64,000 bases of DNA from DATBGO01 sp963695645 (GTDB taxonomy: Bacteria; Actinomycetota; Actinomycetes; Streptosporangiales; Streptosporangiaceae), in NCBI GenBank assembly GCA_963695645.1, contig CAVOHC010000007.1, positions 248,001-312,000 on the forward strand, in the 5' to 3' direction. Below the pieces are notes generated by a model. That model saw only the letters and a list, made by a program, of their open reading frames with translations, did no database searches and had not been told where the DNA came from. This document shows, one piece after another, positions 36,031 through 45,204 of this stretch; within the stretch, counting starts at the first letter, position 1; every line of letters begins with the position of its first letter. A program made the position numbers and the translations under genes.

Positions 36031-37451
36031 GCGACGACAGTCGGCTCCGTGTCATGCTGCTATCTAAGCGTTACCATCGCGGCAGACCCGTTCCGCAGAT
36101 TGGGGTGCGACGGCTGGTGAGGTATCTGGACCGCGTTGATGCGGGCTGGCGCCTTGGCGAGCGGCTGCGGTACCTCGAAGGCGAGGACGTCGTCGTCCTC
36201 GCGCTGCCCAGGGGCGGCGTGCCGGTCGCCGCAGGCGTTGCGTACGCCCTGGGCGCACCTCTTGATGTGATCATCGTCCGCAAGCTGGGCGCACCGCGCC
36301 AGCCGGAGTTCGCGATGGGCGCACTGGGCGAAGGCGGCGTGCGGATCATCAACGACGAGGTCGTTGCGATGGCCGGGGTGAGCCCGCCGGAGCTGGCGGC
36401 GATCGAGGCACGTGAGCGGGCCGAGATAGAACGCCGCGCGCACCGGTTCCGGGCTGGCCGGCCACCGGTCCCGATCACCGGCCGGACCGTTGTCGTGATC
36501 GACGACGGCATCGCGACCGGCTCGACGGCCCGCGCCGCATGCCGGGTCGCCCGGGCGCAGGGAGCCGGTCGGATCATCCTGGCGGTACCGGTCGGGCATT
36601 CCGAGGCGATCGCGAGCCTGCGTGGCGACGCCGATGAGGTCGTCTGCCTGACCGAGCCCCGATCGCTGCTGGCGATCGGGGAGTGGTACGAGGACTTCTC
36701 GCAGACCTCCGATGAGGAGGTCATCAACCTCCTGTCGGATGCGGCCGCGTCGCGGGCGGGCGGTGCGGTTACCGGGAATCGGGTGTCCGGGACCGCGGCG
36801 GCCGATCCAGCGGGCGCCGACGAGGAGATCGTGCTGGCTGCGGGCTCCGCGGAGCTCGCAGGCCACCTCACCGTGCCTGCCCGGGCAGCAGGCCTGGTCC
36901 TATTCGTCCACGGCAGCGGCAGCAGCAGGCGCAGTCCGCGGAACCGGCTTGTCGCAGGGGTCATGAACAGCGCGGGCCTCGGCACGCTGCTGTTCGACCT
37001 GCTCACCCCCGGCGAGGAACTGGACCGGGGCAACGTCTTCGATATCGAGCTGCTGGCCGGGCGGCTGCTTGAGATCACCAGGCAGGTTGCCAAGCCCGGC
37101 ACCAGGGTCTGCTACTTCGGGGCGAGCACCGGCGCGGCGGCCGCCCTGTGGGCCGCCGCCGAGCCGGGCAGCGACATCGCCGCGGTGGTGTCCAGGGGCG
37201 GCCGGCCCGACCTCGCCGGGCCGCGCCTTCCGCTGGTCCGGGCGCCCACCCTGCTGGTTGTCGGCGGCGCCGATGAGATGGTGCTGGAACTCAATGCCCG
37301 GGCGCAGCAACAGCTGCGCTGCGAGAACAGGATCGCCGTCATTCCCGGTGCCACCCACCTGTTCGAGGAGCCTGGCGCGCTGCCCGCGGTCGCCGAGCTG
37401 GCCCGTGACTGGTTCACCGGCCACCTCGCGGCCGCGGGCGGCGTGCGGTAG
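36027..37451 (+). CDS. Phosphoribosyltransferase-alpha/beta hydrolase fusion
   Basis: A 474-residue two-domain protein. Residues ~30-230 form a phosphoribosyltransferase domain (VVLALPRGGVPVAAGVAYAL; PRPP loop VVVIDDGIATGSTARAA). After a 50-residue linker, residues ~265-470 form a dienelactone-hydrolase-like fold (LVLFVHGSGSSRRSP; nucleophile elbow FGASTGAAAAL; late Asp in VVGGADEMVL; late His in PGATHLFEEPG). Mycobacterium tuberculosis Rv0571c has a similar fusion and belongs to the DosR regulon, matching the boxes before this operon. It starts inside the stop of the DUF2267 gene. The joint reaction is unknown. Confidence 0.85.
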   Translation: MSDDSRLRVMLLSKRYHRGRPVPQIGVRRLVRYLDRVDAGWRLGERLRYLEGEDVVVLALPRGGVPVAAGVAYALGAPLDVIIVRKLGAPRQPEFAMGALGEGGVRIINDEVVAMAGVSPPELAAIEARERAEIERRAHRFRAGRPPVPITGRTVVVIDDGIATGSTARAACRVARAQGAGRIILAVPVGHSEAIASLRGDADEVVCLTEPRSLLAIGEWYEDFSQTSDEEVINLLSDAAASRAGGAVTGNRVSGTAAADPAGADEEIVLAAGSAELAGHLTVPARAAGLVLFVHGSGSSRRSPRNRLVAGVMNSAGLGTLLFDLLTPGEELDRGNVFDIELLAGRLLEITRQVAKPGTRVCYFGASTGAAAALWAAAEPGSDIAAVVSRGGRPDLAGPRLPLVRAPTLLVVGGADEMVLELNARAQQQLRCENRIAVIPGATHLFEEPGALPAVAELARDWFTGHLAAAGGVR

Positions 37452-37474
37452 CTGAGAGCTGCTCCTGCCTGACC

Positions 37475-39847
37475 TCAGGCGGCGATCGCCGACCGGGCGG
37501 CCGCGGGCTCGAGGGCTATGTTCAGGACCTCGCGCACGTCGCTGACCGGATGAATCTCCAGCTCAGCGAGCACGCTATCGGGCACGTCCTCCAGATCGGG
37601 CTCATTGCGCGCCGGGATCAGCACTGTCGTGATACCAGCGCGGTGCGCGGCGAGCAGCTTCTGCTTCAGGCCGCCGATCGGCAGCACCCGGCCGGTCAGC
37701 GAGACCTCGCCGGTCATCGCTACGTCCGAGCGGACCAGCCGACCGGACAGCAGTGACGCAAGCGCGGTGGTCATCGTGATGCCCGCGCTCGGGCCATCCT
37801 TCGGCACCGCGCCGGCCGGCACGTGGACGTGCACGCCGCGGTCCTTCAGGTCGCCGACCGGCAGCTCGAGCTCGGCGCCGTGGGAACGGAGGTAGGACAG
37901 CGCGATCTGCGCTGATTCCTTCATCACGTCGCCCAGCTGGCCGGTCAGCGTGACCCCGGTACTCCCGGTCGCCGCGTCGGCCAGCGATGCCTCGATGAAC
38001 AGCACGTCTCCGCCGGCCCCGGTGACGGCCAGGCCGGTTGCCACTCCTGGCACCGCCGTCCGGTCGGCTGACTCGGGGGTGTGCCGCGGGTGCCCGAGGT
38101 AGCCATGGAGGTCATCCGGTCCGACCGTGATCGGCAGCTCCGCCTGGCCGGCCGCGAGCTGCGCGGCGATCTTCCGAAGGATCCGGGCGATGGCCCGTTC
38201 CAGGCCGCGCACCCCGGCCTCGCGGGTGTACTCGGCGCTCAGCCGCCGCAGCGCGCCGTCGGCGACCGTGACGTCTGCGGCGTCAAGACCGGCTCGCTCC
38301 AGCTGCCGTGGTAGCAGATGGGCGGACGCGATGGTCACCTTCTCGTCCTCGGTGTAGCCGTCGAGGCTGACGACCTCCATCCGGTCGAGCAGCGGATCGG
38401 GTATCGCCTCCGCGACGTTGGCCGTCGCGATGAACAGGACGTCGGACAGATCGAGCTCAACCTCGAGGTAGTGGTCGCGGAACGTGTGGTTCTGCGCGGG
38501 ATCGAGCACCTCGAGCAGCGCGGCAGTCGGGTCACCCCGGTAGTCCGACCCCAGCTTGTCGACCTCGTCCAGCAGGATCACCGGGTTCATGGTGCCGGCC
38601 TCGCGGATGGCCCGGACGATCCGGCCCGGTAGCGCGCCCACGTAGGTACGCCGGTGACCGCGGATCTCCGCCTCATCGCGGACGCCGCCGAGCGCCACCC
38701 GGGCGAACTTGCGGCCCATGGCGCGGGCCACGGACTCGCCCAGTGACGTCTTGCCGACGCCGGGCGGCCCGGTGAGGGCCAGCACGGCGCCGCTGCGGCG
38801 GCCGCCGACCAGCGTCAGGCCCTTGTCCTCGCGACGCTTACGCACCGCCAGGTACTCGATGATCCGGTCCTTGACGTCGGTCAGGCCCGCATGGTCGGCA
38901 TCGAGGATGGCGCGGCTGCCAGCAATGTCGTAGGAGTCGTCGGTCCGCTCGTTCCACGGGATCTCGAGCAGCGTGTCCAGCCACGTCCTGATCCAGCTCG
39001 CCTCCGGTGAGGCGTCCGAGGACCGCTCAAGCTTGGCTGCCTCGCGCAGCGCTGCTTCGGCGACCTTCTCCGGCAGGGCGGCCGCTTCGATCCTGGCCCG
39101 GTAGTCCTCTTCCTCGGTGCCTGGCTCGCCGTCCAGCCCGGCCAGCTCCTTGCGGATCGCGGCGAGCTGCTGGCGCAGCAGGAACTCGCGCTGCTGGCGC
39201 TCCATGCCCTCGCGGACATCGTTGTGGATAGTCTCGGCCACATCGAGCTCGGCGAGGTGATCACGGGCCCACCCGGTCAGCAGCTCGAGCCTGCGCTCGG
39301 GATCGAGCGTCTCGAGTAGCTCCTTGCGCTGCTCCAGGCTCAGGTAGGCCGCGTACCCTGCGCTGTCCGCCAGCGCCGACGGGTCGGTGAGACGCTGCAG
39401 GACGTCGACGACCTGCCAGGCGCCGCGCTTCTGCAGGATCGCGGTGGCGAGGCCGCGGTACTCGCGGGCCAGTTCCTGGGCGCGCGGGGTCGCGGCAGGC
39501 TCGTCAACCACTGTCGCGTCGACCCAGAGGGCGGCGCCGGGTCCCACGGTCCCGGTGCCGATCCGGACTCGCGCCAGGCCGCGGATCACCGCGGCTGGCT
39601 CGCCGCTGGGCAGCCGGCCGATCTGCTCCACGTCCCCGAGCGTGCCGAACGGGGAGTACTTGCCATCCAGCCGGGGCACTAGCAGCACCTGCGGCCTGGC
39701 CTCGGACTGGCCGGGCCCGGCCGAAAGCTGGGCCGCCTCGATGGACGCGCGGACCTCTGCGCCGGAGATATCAACCGGCACGACCATGGTGGGCAGCACC
39801 ACGGTGTCGTCGAGCGGCAGCACCGGCAGCGAGAGGGTTTCGCTCAT
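37475..39847 (-). CDS. lon: ATP-dependent protease Lon
   Basis: A 790-residue LonA protease degrading misfolded and regulatory proteins in the cytoplasm. N-terminal substrate domain (LSLPVLPLDDTVVLPTMVVP), AAA+ module with Walker A GPPGVGKTSLGESVARAMG and Walker B NPVILLDEVDKL, and protease domain with catalytic Ser in PKDGPSAGITMTTALAS and Lys in LPIGGLKQKLLAAHRAGI. The ATG at 39847 gives the usual N-terminus. A HAIR-like inverted repeat 27 bp upstream suggests HspR control, as described for streptomycete lon. It is convergent with the fusion gene at 36027, 23 bp apart. Confidence 0.96.
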   Translation of the reverse strand: MSETLSLPVLPLDDTVVLPTMVVPVDISGAEVRASIEAAQLSAGPGQSEARPQVLLVPRLDGKYSPFGTLGDVEQIGRLPSGEPAAVIRGLARVRIGTGTVGPGAALWVDATVVDEPAATPRAQELAREYRGLATAILQKRGAWQVVDVLQRLTDPSALADSAGYAAYLSLEQRKELLETLDPERRLELLTGWARDHLAELDVAETIHNDVREGMERQQREFLLRQQLAAIRKELAGLDGEPGTEEEDYRARIEAAALPEKVAEAALREAAKLERSSDASPEASWIRTWLDTLLEIPWNERTDDSYDIAGSRAILDADHAGLTDVKDRIIEYLAVRKRREDKGLTLVGGRRSGAVLALTGPPGVGKTSLGESVARAMGRKFARVALGGVRDEAEIRGHRRTYVGALPGRIVRAIREAGTMNPVILLDEVDKLGSDYRGDPTAALLEVLDPAQNHTFRDHYLEVELDLSDVLFIATANVAEAIPDPLLDRMEVVSLDGYTEDEKVTIASAHLLPRQLERAGLDAADVTVADGALRRLSAEYTREAGVRGLERAIARILRKIAAQLAAGQAELPITVGPDDLHGYLGHPRHTPESADRTAVPGVATGLAVTGAGGDVLFIEASLADAATGSTGVTLTGQLGDVMKESAQIALSYLRSHGAELELPVGDLKDRGVHVHVPAGAVPKDGPSAGITMTTALASLLSGRLVRSDVAMTGEVSLTGRVLPIGGLKQKLLAAHRAGITTVLIPARNEPDLEDVPDSVLAELEIHPVSDVREVLNIALEPAAARSAIAA

Positions 39848-39873
39848 GTCGGGTCACTTCCCTGGTTGCCTTA

Positions 39874-39893
39874 CTTGATTACAACTGTTCAAG
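39874..39893 (-). promoter_or_regulatory. HAIR-like inverted repeat (HspR operator candidate) before lon
   Basis: CTTGATTACAACTGTTCAAG contains the inverted half-sites CTTGA and TCAAG with 10 nt between; the HspR HAIR element is CTTGAGT-N7-ACTCAAG, with 11 nt between the same arms. It lies 27 bp upstream of the lon start, where a repressor would block transcription. Confidence 0.5.
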
Positions 39894-40156
39894 CTTCAAC
39901 AACGGGGGGCCGGGTTTGTTTCCGCCGGCCGTTCGCGGTGAGCGGACGCGCCGGGGGGCGCCGGCGCGCGGCGCGCCGGCGCGCGGCACGCTGCGGGCGG
40001 GGCGACCGCCATTCCCAAGATCTTGACGACTTTCCCGGGATATTTGCTCTGACGCCGCGGCCGCCCGGCTGTTCGGCTGTCCGGCTGGCGCCGGTCGGCT
40101 GGACACCAGCCCGGCGACCGTCCCGGCTGGTCGTGCCGCGTTGCTACGGTCCTTCC

Positions 40157-43048
40157 ATGAGACCGCGCCGGCGCCCGCGATGGCGGGCCGTGACCGGGCT
40201 GGCGGCCGCCGTCCTGCTGATCGCCTGCGCTTCGGTGATCGCCGTGATCGCCACCCGTCCCGGGCCGGTCAGTGCGCGCAACGTGATGATTCCGGTGATA
40301 GACGGGCCGCATAACGATGATCACGTGCTGATCGACGCGACCTTCTTCACCCCGCCGGGCGGTGCCAGAATCCCGGCCGTCCTGCTTGCCCACGGCTTCG
40401 GCGGGACGAAGGACGCCGTCCGGCCGGAGGCCGAGCAGCTGGCCAGGGCCGGCTTTGCCGTCCTTACCTGGTCCGCGCGCGGCTTCGGTGCGTCGACGGG
40501 CCAGATCGCGCTGGACTCTCCTGACTACGAAGTCAAGGACGTCGAGCAGCTGGTCAGCTGGCTGGCCAGGCAGCCGCGGGTGCTGCTTGATCACCCCGGC
40601 GATCCGCGGGTCGGCATCACCGGGGCGTCCTACGGGGGCGCGATAGCCCTGCTCGCCGCCGCCTACGATCACCGCATCGACGCCATCGTTCCCCAGAGCA
40701 CCTGGAACAACCTGGCCACCGCGCTGTTCCCGGACGCAGCGGGAGGCGGCCCGGCCGGCGGCGTCTTCGCCAGGCAATGGGCGGGCCTGCTGTTCACGCA
40801 GGGATCGGCGGGCTCCGGCGCAGCCGGGCCAGCGGGGCGGGCCGCCACGGGCGGGCAGGCAAGCCGGGCCGACGCGGCTGCGCAGGCGGCCCGATGCGGC
40901 CGGTTCCTGCCCTCGGTCTGTGCCATCTACCAGCAGGCCGCGACCCTGGGACGAGCCACGCCGCAGGCGATTGCCCTGCTGACCCGGTCAAGCCCGGCGA
41001 GCGTGGCCAGCCGGATCGAGGTCCCCACGCTGCTCGTCCAGGGAGAGAATGATTCGCTGTTCGGGCTGGACCAGGCCAATGCCAGCTATGCGGCGATCCG
41101 GCGCAACGGCGCGCCGGTCGACATGGTGTGGTTCGCCGGCGGGCACGATGGCGGCGACCCGGAAACGAGCCGGATCGATGAGCTGACTGCGCAGTGGTTT
41201 GACCGCTGGCTCAAGCCGGCGCTCCTGCCGGTGCGCCCCGGCATTCCTCGTGGTCAGCTTTTCACCGGCCAGCCAGCATTCGCGGTCAGCCGGGACCTGG
41301 GCTTCGACTCGTCCAGCGATCAGGAGATCCTCGGCATCGCCACCGCATCCCGCTACCCGGGCCTGGCAGGCACCCGGCGCACGATCGTGCCCCTCACCGG
41401 GCCGGCTCAGACCATCGAGAACCCGCCGGGCGGCGCGCCACCGTCAACGTCGGTCTTGCCCGGCCTCTCCTTCGCTGGCCCGGCCGGCGGCAGCGGGTTG
41501 TCAGGCGGCTCCGCAGGCGACGGCATCGCCTTCGACATGCCCGGCCAGAGCGCGTCCTTCGGCTCTGCCCCGTTGCGCAGCCCGCTCCAGGTCACCGGCG
41601 CGCCAACGGTGCGCATCAGGGTGCGCGGCGCGGCACAGGTCACGCTCTTCGCCAAGGTGTATGACGTCGACCAGGCGGGCAACTCGACCTTGCCCCATCA
41701 GCTCGCCGCGCCACTTCGGATCAGCGCCGCACCGCCAGGGCGGGTGCTGACCATCCGGCTTCCCGCGATCGACTACGACTTCGCTGCCGGGCACCGGCTT
41801 CGCCTGGTGCTGACCACGACCGACTTCGCCTATGCCACTTCGCCGGTCCCGGCTACCTATCTGGTTGCGCTGGGCGGCGGCGGCCTGTCATTGCCGTCCG
41901 ATCCCGCGCTCGTCGTCGCTGGGGCCGGGGCGCCCTGGTGGGTCTGGGCAGCCCCTGCTGCGGCGCTTGTGGTGGCCGCCGCGATCCTGCTGGCCGGGCG
42001 CCGGCGGCCCCGCGACATGTTCATCCCCGGCCTGGCCGACGTGCCACTGGAGATCATGGGGCTGACCAAGCACTACCGCGATGGCCAGCTCGCCGTGAAC
42101 GACCTCTCGCTGCGGGTCGAGCGCGGCCAGATCCTGGGGCTGCTCGGGCCGAACGGGGCCGGGAAGACCTCTACGCTGCGCATCTTGCTTGGCCTGCTGC
42201 ACCCGGACGCGGGCACGATCACCGTCTTCGGCAGGCGGGTTCATCAGGGGTCGCCCGCCCTGTCCAGGCTGGGCGCCTTCGTGGAGGGCCCGGGCTTCCT
42301 GCCGCACTTGTCCGGCCGCGCAAACCTGGAGCTGTACTGGCGCGCTACCGGGCGGCCGGCCGCCGACTCCAGGCTCGCGGACGTGCTCGAGGTCGCGGGC
42401 CTGCAGGCGGCCATCGACCGCAAGGTGCGCACCTACTCGCGCGGCATGTGCCAGCGGCTCGCCATAGCCCAGGCCATGCTCGGCCTGCCCGACCTGCTGG
42501 TCCTCGACGAGCCGATGAACGGCCTGGACCCGCCGCAGATCAGGCACATGCGTGAGGTGCTCGTCCGGTACGCAGCCGATGGCCGGACGGTGATCCTGTC
42601 TAGCCACATGCTCGCTGAGGTCGAACTCACCTGCACCCACGTCGTGGTGATGCACCTTGGCCGCGCGCTCGCGGCCGGCCCGGTCCGCGAGATCGTCGGC
42701 GCGGGAGCGCCGCTGGTCATCGGTACCGGGCAGGCCACCGAAGCCGTCTCGGTGCTGCAGGGCCTGCCCGGGATCGAGCGCGCCGAACCGCACCCCGACG
42801 GCGTCCTTGTGCACCCGGACGGCGTGCCTGCCTCGGTCGTCGTGGCGGCGCTTGTCCGGGCCGGGATACCCGTCGAACAAGTAACGCGGGGGCGCCGCCT
42901 TGAGGACGCGTTCCTCGCTTTGATCGGCGACGGCGCAGCCGCGCCAGGCCCGGTCCTGCCCAGCCCCGGGCTGCCCGACGGCGCGGGATCAGCCAGCCCC
43001 GGGCTGCCCGACGGCGCGGCCGTCCCCAGCCAGGATGGACGCCGGTGA
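40157..43048 (+). CDS. Exported S15-type hydrolase fused to an ABC transporter ATPase
   Basis: A 963-residue fusion. A basic N-terminus and a membrane segment (TGLAAAVLLIACASVIAVIA) are followed by a ~600-residue CocE/X-Pro dipeptidyl-peptidase (S15)-like hydrolase: LLAHGFGGTKD, nucleophile elbow GASYGGAIAL, late Asp near QGENDSLFG, late His in FAGGHDGG, and a jelly-roll C-domain. A second membrane segment (WWVWAAPAAALVVAAAILLA) leads to a cytoplasmic ABC ATPase: Walker A GPNGAGKTS, signature YSRGMCQRL, Walker B LLVLDEPMNGLDPP. This puts the hydrolase outside and the ATPase inside. The permease gene overlaps it by 4 bp. ATG 40157 is the first sensible start. Substrate unknown. Confidence 0.88.
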   Translation: MRPRRRPRWRAVTGLAAAVLLIACASVIAVIATRPGPVSARNVMIPVIDGPHNDDHVLIDATFFTPPGGARIPAVLLAHGFGGTKDAVRPEAEQLARAGFAVLTWSARGFGASTGQIALDSPDYEVKDVEQLVSWLARQPRVLLDHPGDPRVGITGASYGGAIALLAAAYDHRIDAIVPQSTWNNLATALFPDAAGGGPAGGVFARQWAGLLFTQGSAGSGAAGPAGRAATGGQASRADAAAQAARCGRFLPSVCAIYQQAATLGRATPQAIALLTRSSPASVASRIEVPTLLVQGENDSLFGLDQANASYAAIRRNGAPVDMVWFAGGHDGGDPETSRIDELTAQWFDRWLKPALLPVRPGIPRGQLFTGQPAFAVSRDLGFDSSSDQEILGIATASRYPGLAGTRRTIVPLTGPAQTIENPPGGAPPSTSVLPGLSFAGPAGGSGLSGGSAGDGIAFDMPGQSASFGSAPLRSPLQVTGAPTVRIRVRGAAQVTLFAKVYDVDQAGNSTLPHQLAAPLRISAAPPGRVLTIRLPAIDYDFAAGHRLRLVLTTTDFAYATSPVPATYLVALGGGGLSLPSDPALVVAGAGAPWWVWAAPAAALVVAAAILLAGRRRPRDMFIPGLADVPLEIMGLTKHYRDGQLAVNDLSLRVERGQILGLLGPNGAGKTSTLRILLGLLHPDAGTITVFGRRVHQGSPALSRLGAFVEGPGFLPHLSGRANLELYWRATGRPAADSRLADVLEVAGLQAAIDRKVRTYSRGMCQRLAIAQAMLGLPDLLVLDEPMNGLDPPQIRHMREVLVRYAADGRTVILSSHMLAEVELTCTHVVVMHLGRALAAGPVREIVGAGAPLVIGTGQATEAVSVLQGLPGIERAEPHPDGVLVHPDGVPASVVVAALVRAGIPVEQVTRGRRLEDAFLALIGDGAAAPGPVLPSPGLPDGAGSASPGLPDGAAVPSQDGRR

Positions 43049-43899
43049 CAACCCGCGAGGGCGCGCCCGGTTACAACCCGCGCCGCACCCTGCCGCTCAC
43101 CGTGGAGGCCACTCGCCAGCTGCGCCGGCGCCGGACCCTGATCGCGTTCCTGATTTTGCTTGTGCTGCCGTGGATCCTGATCGGCGCCTTTCAGGTCAGC
43201 GGGCCGCCGGCACCAGGCAGCGGGGCGCCAGGCCTGGTCGACGTCGCCACCGAGGGCGGCCTCAACTTCGCCATCTTCAGCGTCTACGTGTCGGCCGGAT
43301 TCCTCCTGGTGGTGGCGGTCGCGCTGTTCTGCGGCGATACCGTGGCCACCGAGGCCAGCTGGGCGTCGCTGCGGTACCTGCTGGCTGCGCCGGTGCCACG
43401 GGCCAGGCTGCTGCGGCAGAAACTGGCCGTCGCGCTGGCCTACTCGACCGTCGCGGTGCTGAGCCTGCCGCTGATGGCCCTGATCGCCGGGACCGTTACC
43501 TACGGCTGGCATCCGCTCAGGCTGCCTCCCAGTGGCGTCGACCTGGCCACCGGGGCGGCCCTGGGCCGGCTCGCTGTCGTGCTGGGATACGTGCTGGTCT
43601 CCGAGCTGGTCGTGGCGGCCCTGGCGTTCGGGTTGTCGGTGTCGACCGACTCGCCGCTCGGCGCGGTAGGCGGCGCGGTCGGCCTGATGATCGTCAGCAA
43701 CATCCTCGACGCGGTGACCGCGCTCGGGTCGTGGCGGGAGATCCTGCCGAGCCACTGGCAGTTCGCCTGGCTGGACGCGGTGGCGCCGCAGGTGACCTGG
43801 GGCGGGATGATCGAGGGCGCGTCGGTGTCGGTCTCCTACGCGATAGTCCTCTTCGCCGTGGCATTCCGCAGGTTTCGCGCCAAGGACATCGTGTCCTGA
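43045..43899 (+). CDS. ABC transporter permease (ABC-2 type)
   Basis: A 284-residue integral membrane protein with about six hydrophobic segments (LIAFLILLVLPWILIGAF; FAIFSVYVSAGFLLVVAVAL; LSLPLMALIAGTVTYGW; LGYVLVSELVVAALAFGL and others). It fits the ABC-2 exporter permease pattern, including the cytoplasmic stretch ATEASWASLRYLLAAPVPRA. It starts at GTG 43045 inside the stop of the hydrolase-ATPase gene, so they form one exporter. It could move an acylated or peptide substrate processed by the fused hydrolase, which is a guess. The frame after its stop continues into a degraded ATP-grasp gene. Confidence 0.87.
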   Translation: MTTREGAPGYNPRRTLPLTVEATRQLRRRRTLIAFLILLVLPWILIGAFQVSGPPAPGSGAPGLVDVATEGGLNFAIFSVYVSAGFLLVVAVALFCGDTVATEASWASLRYLLAAPVPRARLLRQKLAVALAYSTVAVLSLPLMALIAGTVTYGWHPLRLPPSGVDLATGAALGRLAVVLGYVLVSELVVAALAFGLSVSTDSPLGAVGGAVGLMIVSNILDAVTALGSWREILPSHWQFAWLDAVAPQVTWGGMIEGASVSVSYAIVLFAVAFRRFRAKDIVS

Positions 43900-44469
43900 C
43901 GGGGTCGCCAGCTGCTGACCATCGAGCCGTTCTCGCTGCGCGCGAAATCCCGCACCGACCTGCTCATCGACCGGCTTGCCTACTGGTACTACCATCCGCG
44001 TGAATGGCTGAAGAAGGTCGCGCTGATGGACAACGTCTACCTGCTTAACTCGCCATTCAGCTTCCAGGCAATGGAGAAGCACGCGGCGTACTGCGCGATG
44101 ATCAGGCTCGGCCTCAAGATCCCGGAGACCGTGCTCGTCCCCTGCCAGAACCCCCTCGACAACATCAAGTACGCCTACCCGTCGCAGCGCTATAACTCGC
44201 GGTTCGACCTGGATGAGGTGGCCGGGCAGCTCGGTTATCCGCTCTACCTGAAGCCCTACGACGACGGCGGCGGCTGGCGGGGCCTCTCCCGGATCAGGAA
44301 CGCCCACGAACTCGAATGGGCGACCGGGCCTGAATTCGACCGGCTGATCACCGACACCGTCGCCGCGGCCTATCCTGGCAACGAGCACGAGCGGTTCATC
44401 GCGCATTTCCGCGGCCTGACCAGCCTCTGGGCGCGCGACGAGGCGGCGCGCCTGGTCTCAAGCAAATAA
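43900..44469 (+). pseudogene. Decayed ATP-grasp-type gene: no start and internal deletion
   Basis: The frame is open from the base after the permease stop and reads RQLLTIEPFSLRAKSRTDLL and onward as recognisable ATP-grasp-like protein, but there is no start codon until ATG 44026, deep inside the homologous part. From LYLKPYDDGGGWRGLSRIRN the sequence jumps to EFDRLITDTVAAAYPGNEHE and ends RFIAHFRGLTSLWARDEAAR. In the family as I remember it, about 200 residues including the catalytic part lie between those segments. So both the N-terminus and the middle appear deleted, the latter in frame. A 147-codon product from ATG 44026 might still be made but should lack ATP-grasp activity. Confidence 0.65.
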
Positions 44470-44492
44470 CGGCGATGGCAGGAGGAAAGGTC

Positions 44493-45035
44493 ATGACGGA
44501 ATCCCACCCGGCGACGGCCGGGCTCCATAGCGGCGCGCTGCAGGGCCGCTGGGTGCTGGACCCGGCCGCCTCGACAGCTGAGTTCCGGGTCAAGCATTTC
44601 TGGGGCGCGGTCACGGTCCGGGGCTGGTTTGACCGCCTGACCGGTGCGGGCTCGGTCGACGCGGCCGGCACGATCTCCGGTGAGCTGACCATTGACGCCA
44701 GCTCCCTGAACACCAAGAACTCCCAGCGCGACAAGCACCTGCGGTCGGCTGACTTCTTTGACGTTGAGAGTCACCCGACGGTCGTGCTGGCGGTGACCGG
44801 GGCAGCCGACCCGGAAGCCGTTGGCCAGACCGCCTTCAACGGCACGCTCGAGGCGGCTGGCCGGAGCACCCCGGTCAGCTTCACCGCGCAGGCCGAGGAG
44901 TCAAGCGAGAACGCCGTTACGCTGCGCGCCGACCTGGTGGTCGACCGCACGGTCTTCGACATGACCTGGAGCCCGCTGGGGATGGCCGCGAAGGAGGCGA
45001 CCGGAACCGTCGTCGCCAGGTTCGTCCGCGGCTAG
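44493..45035 (+). CDS. YceI-family lipid-binding-like protein
   Basis: A 180-residue YceI-family beta-barrel protein, a lipocalin-like fold that binds polyisoprenoid-type lipids in characterised members. Typical features: WVLDPAASTAEFRVKHFWGA at the N-terminus, SLNTKNSQRDKHLRSADFFD in the middle and MTWSPLGMAAKEATGTV at the end. There is no signal peptide, so it is probably cytoplasmic, as many actinobacterial members are. ATG 44493 follows AGGAGGAAAGG with good spacing; an upstream in-frame ATG at 44475 would overlap this ribosome site. Physiological role unknown. Confidence 0.88.
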   Translation: MTESHPATAGLHSGALQGRWVLDPAASTAEFRVKHFWGAVTVRGWFDRLTGAGSVDAAGTISGELTIDASSLNTKNSQRDKHLRSADFFDVESHPTVVLAVTGAADPEAVGQTAFNGTLEAAGRSTPVSFTAQAEESSENAVTLRADLVVDRTVFDMTWSPLGMAAKEATGTVVARFVRG

Positions 45036-45102
45036 CCGGTCAGGCGGCCCCGGACCCCAGCCCGGGGACGATCTGAGTCACGCGTACCAGCGTCCCAGCC
45101 CC

Positions 45103-45158
45103 GGCGGATCGGCGGATCGGCGGATCGGCGGCCGGGCGGATCGGCGGGATGGCGGATC
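45103..45158. repeat. 8-bp tandem repeat, about seven units
   Basis: GGCGGATC is repeated from 45103 to 45158, with two degenerate units (45127-45134, 45143-45150). It lies in the 169-bp gap between the YceI and SRPBCC genes. Confidence 0.85.
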
Positions 45159-45204
45159 GGCTCCCGGGCGCCCGGGCCGTGCAGCCCGAGGTTACCGTGG
45201 TGTT

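Noticed and set aside
45100..45160. CRISPR-like array at the GGCGGATC repeats
   Set aside because: Units are 8 bp, contiguous and without unique spacers; a simple microsatellite. The same applies to the other arrays in the window.
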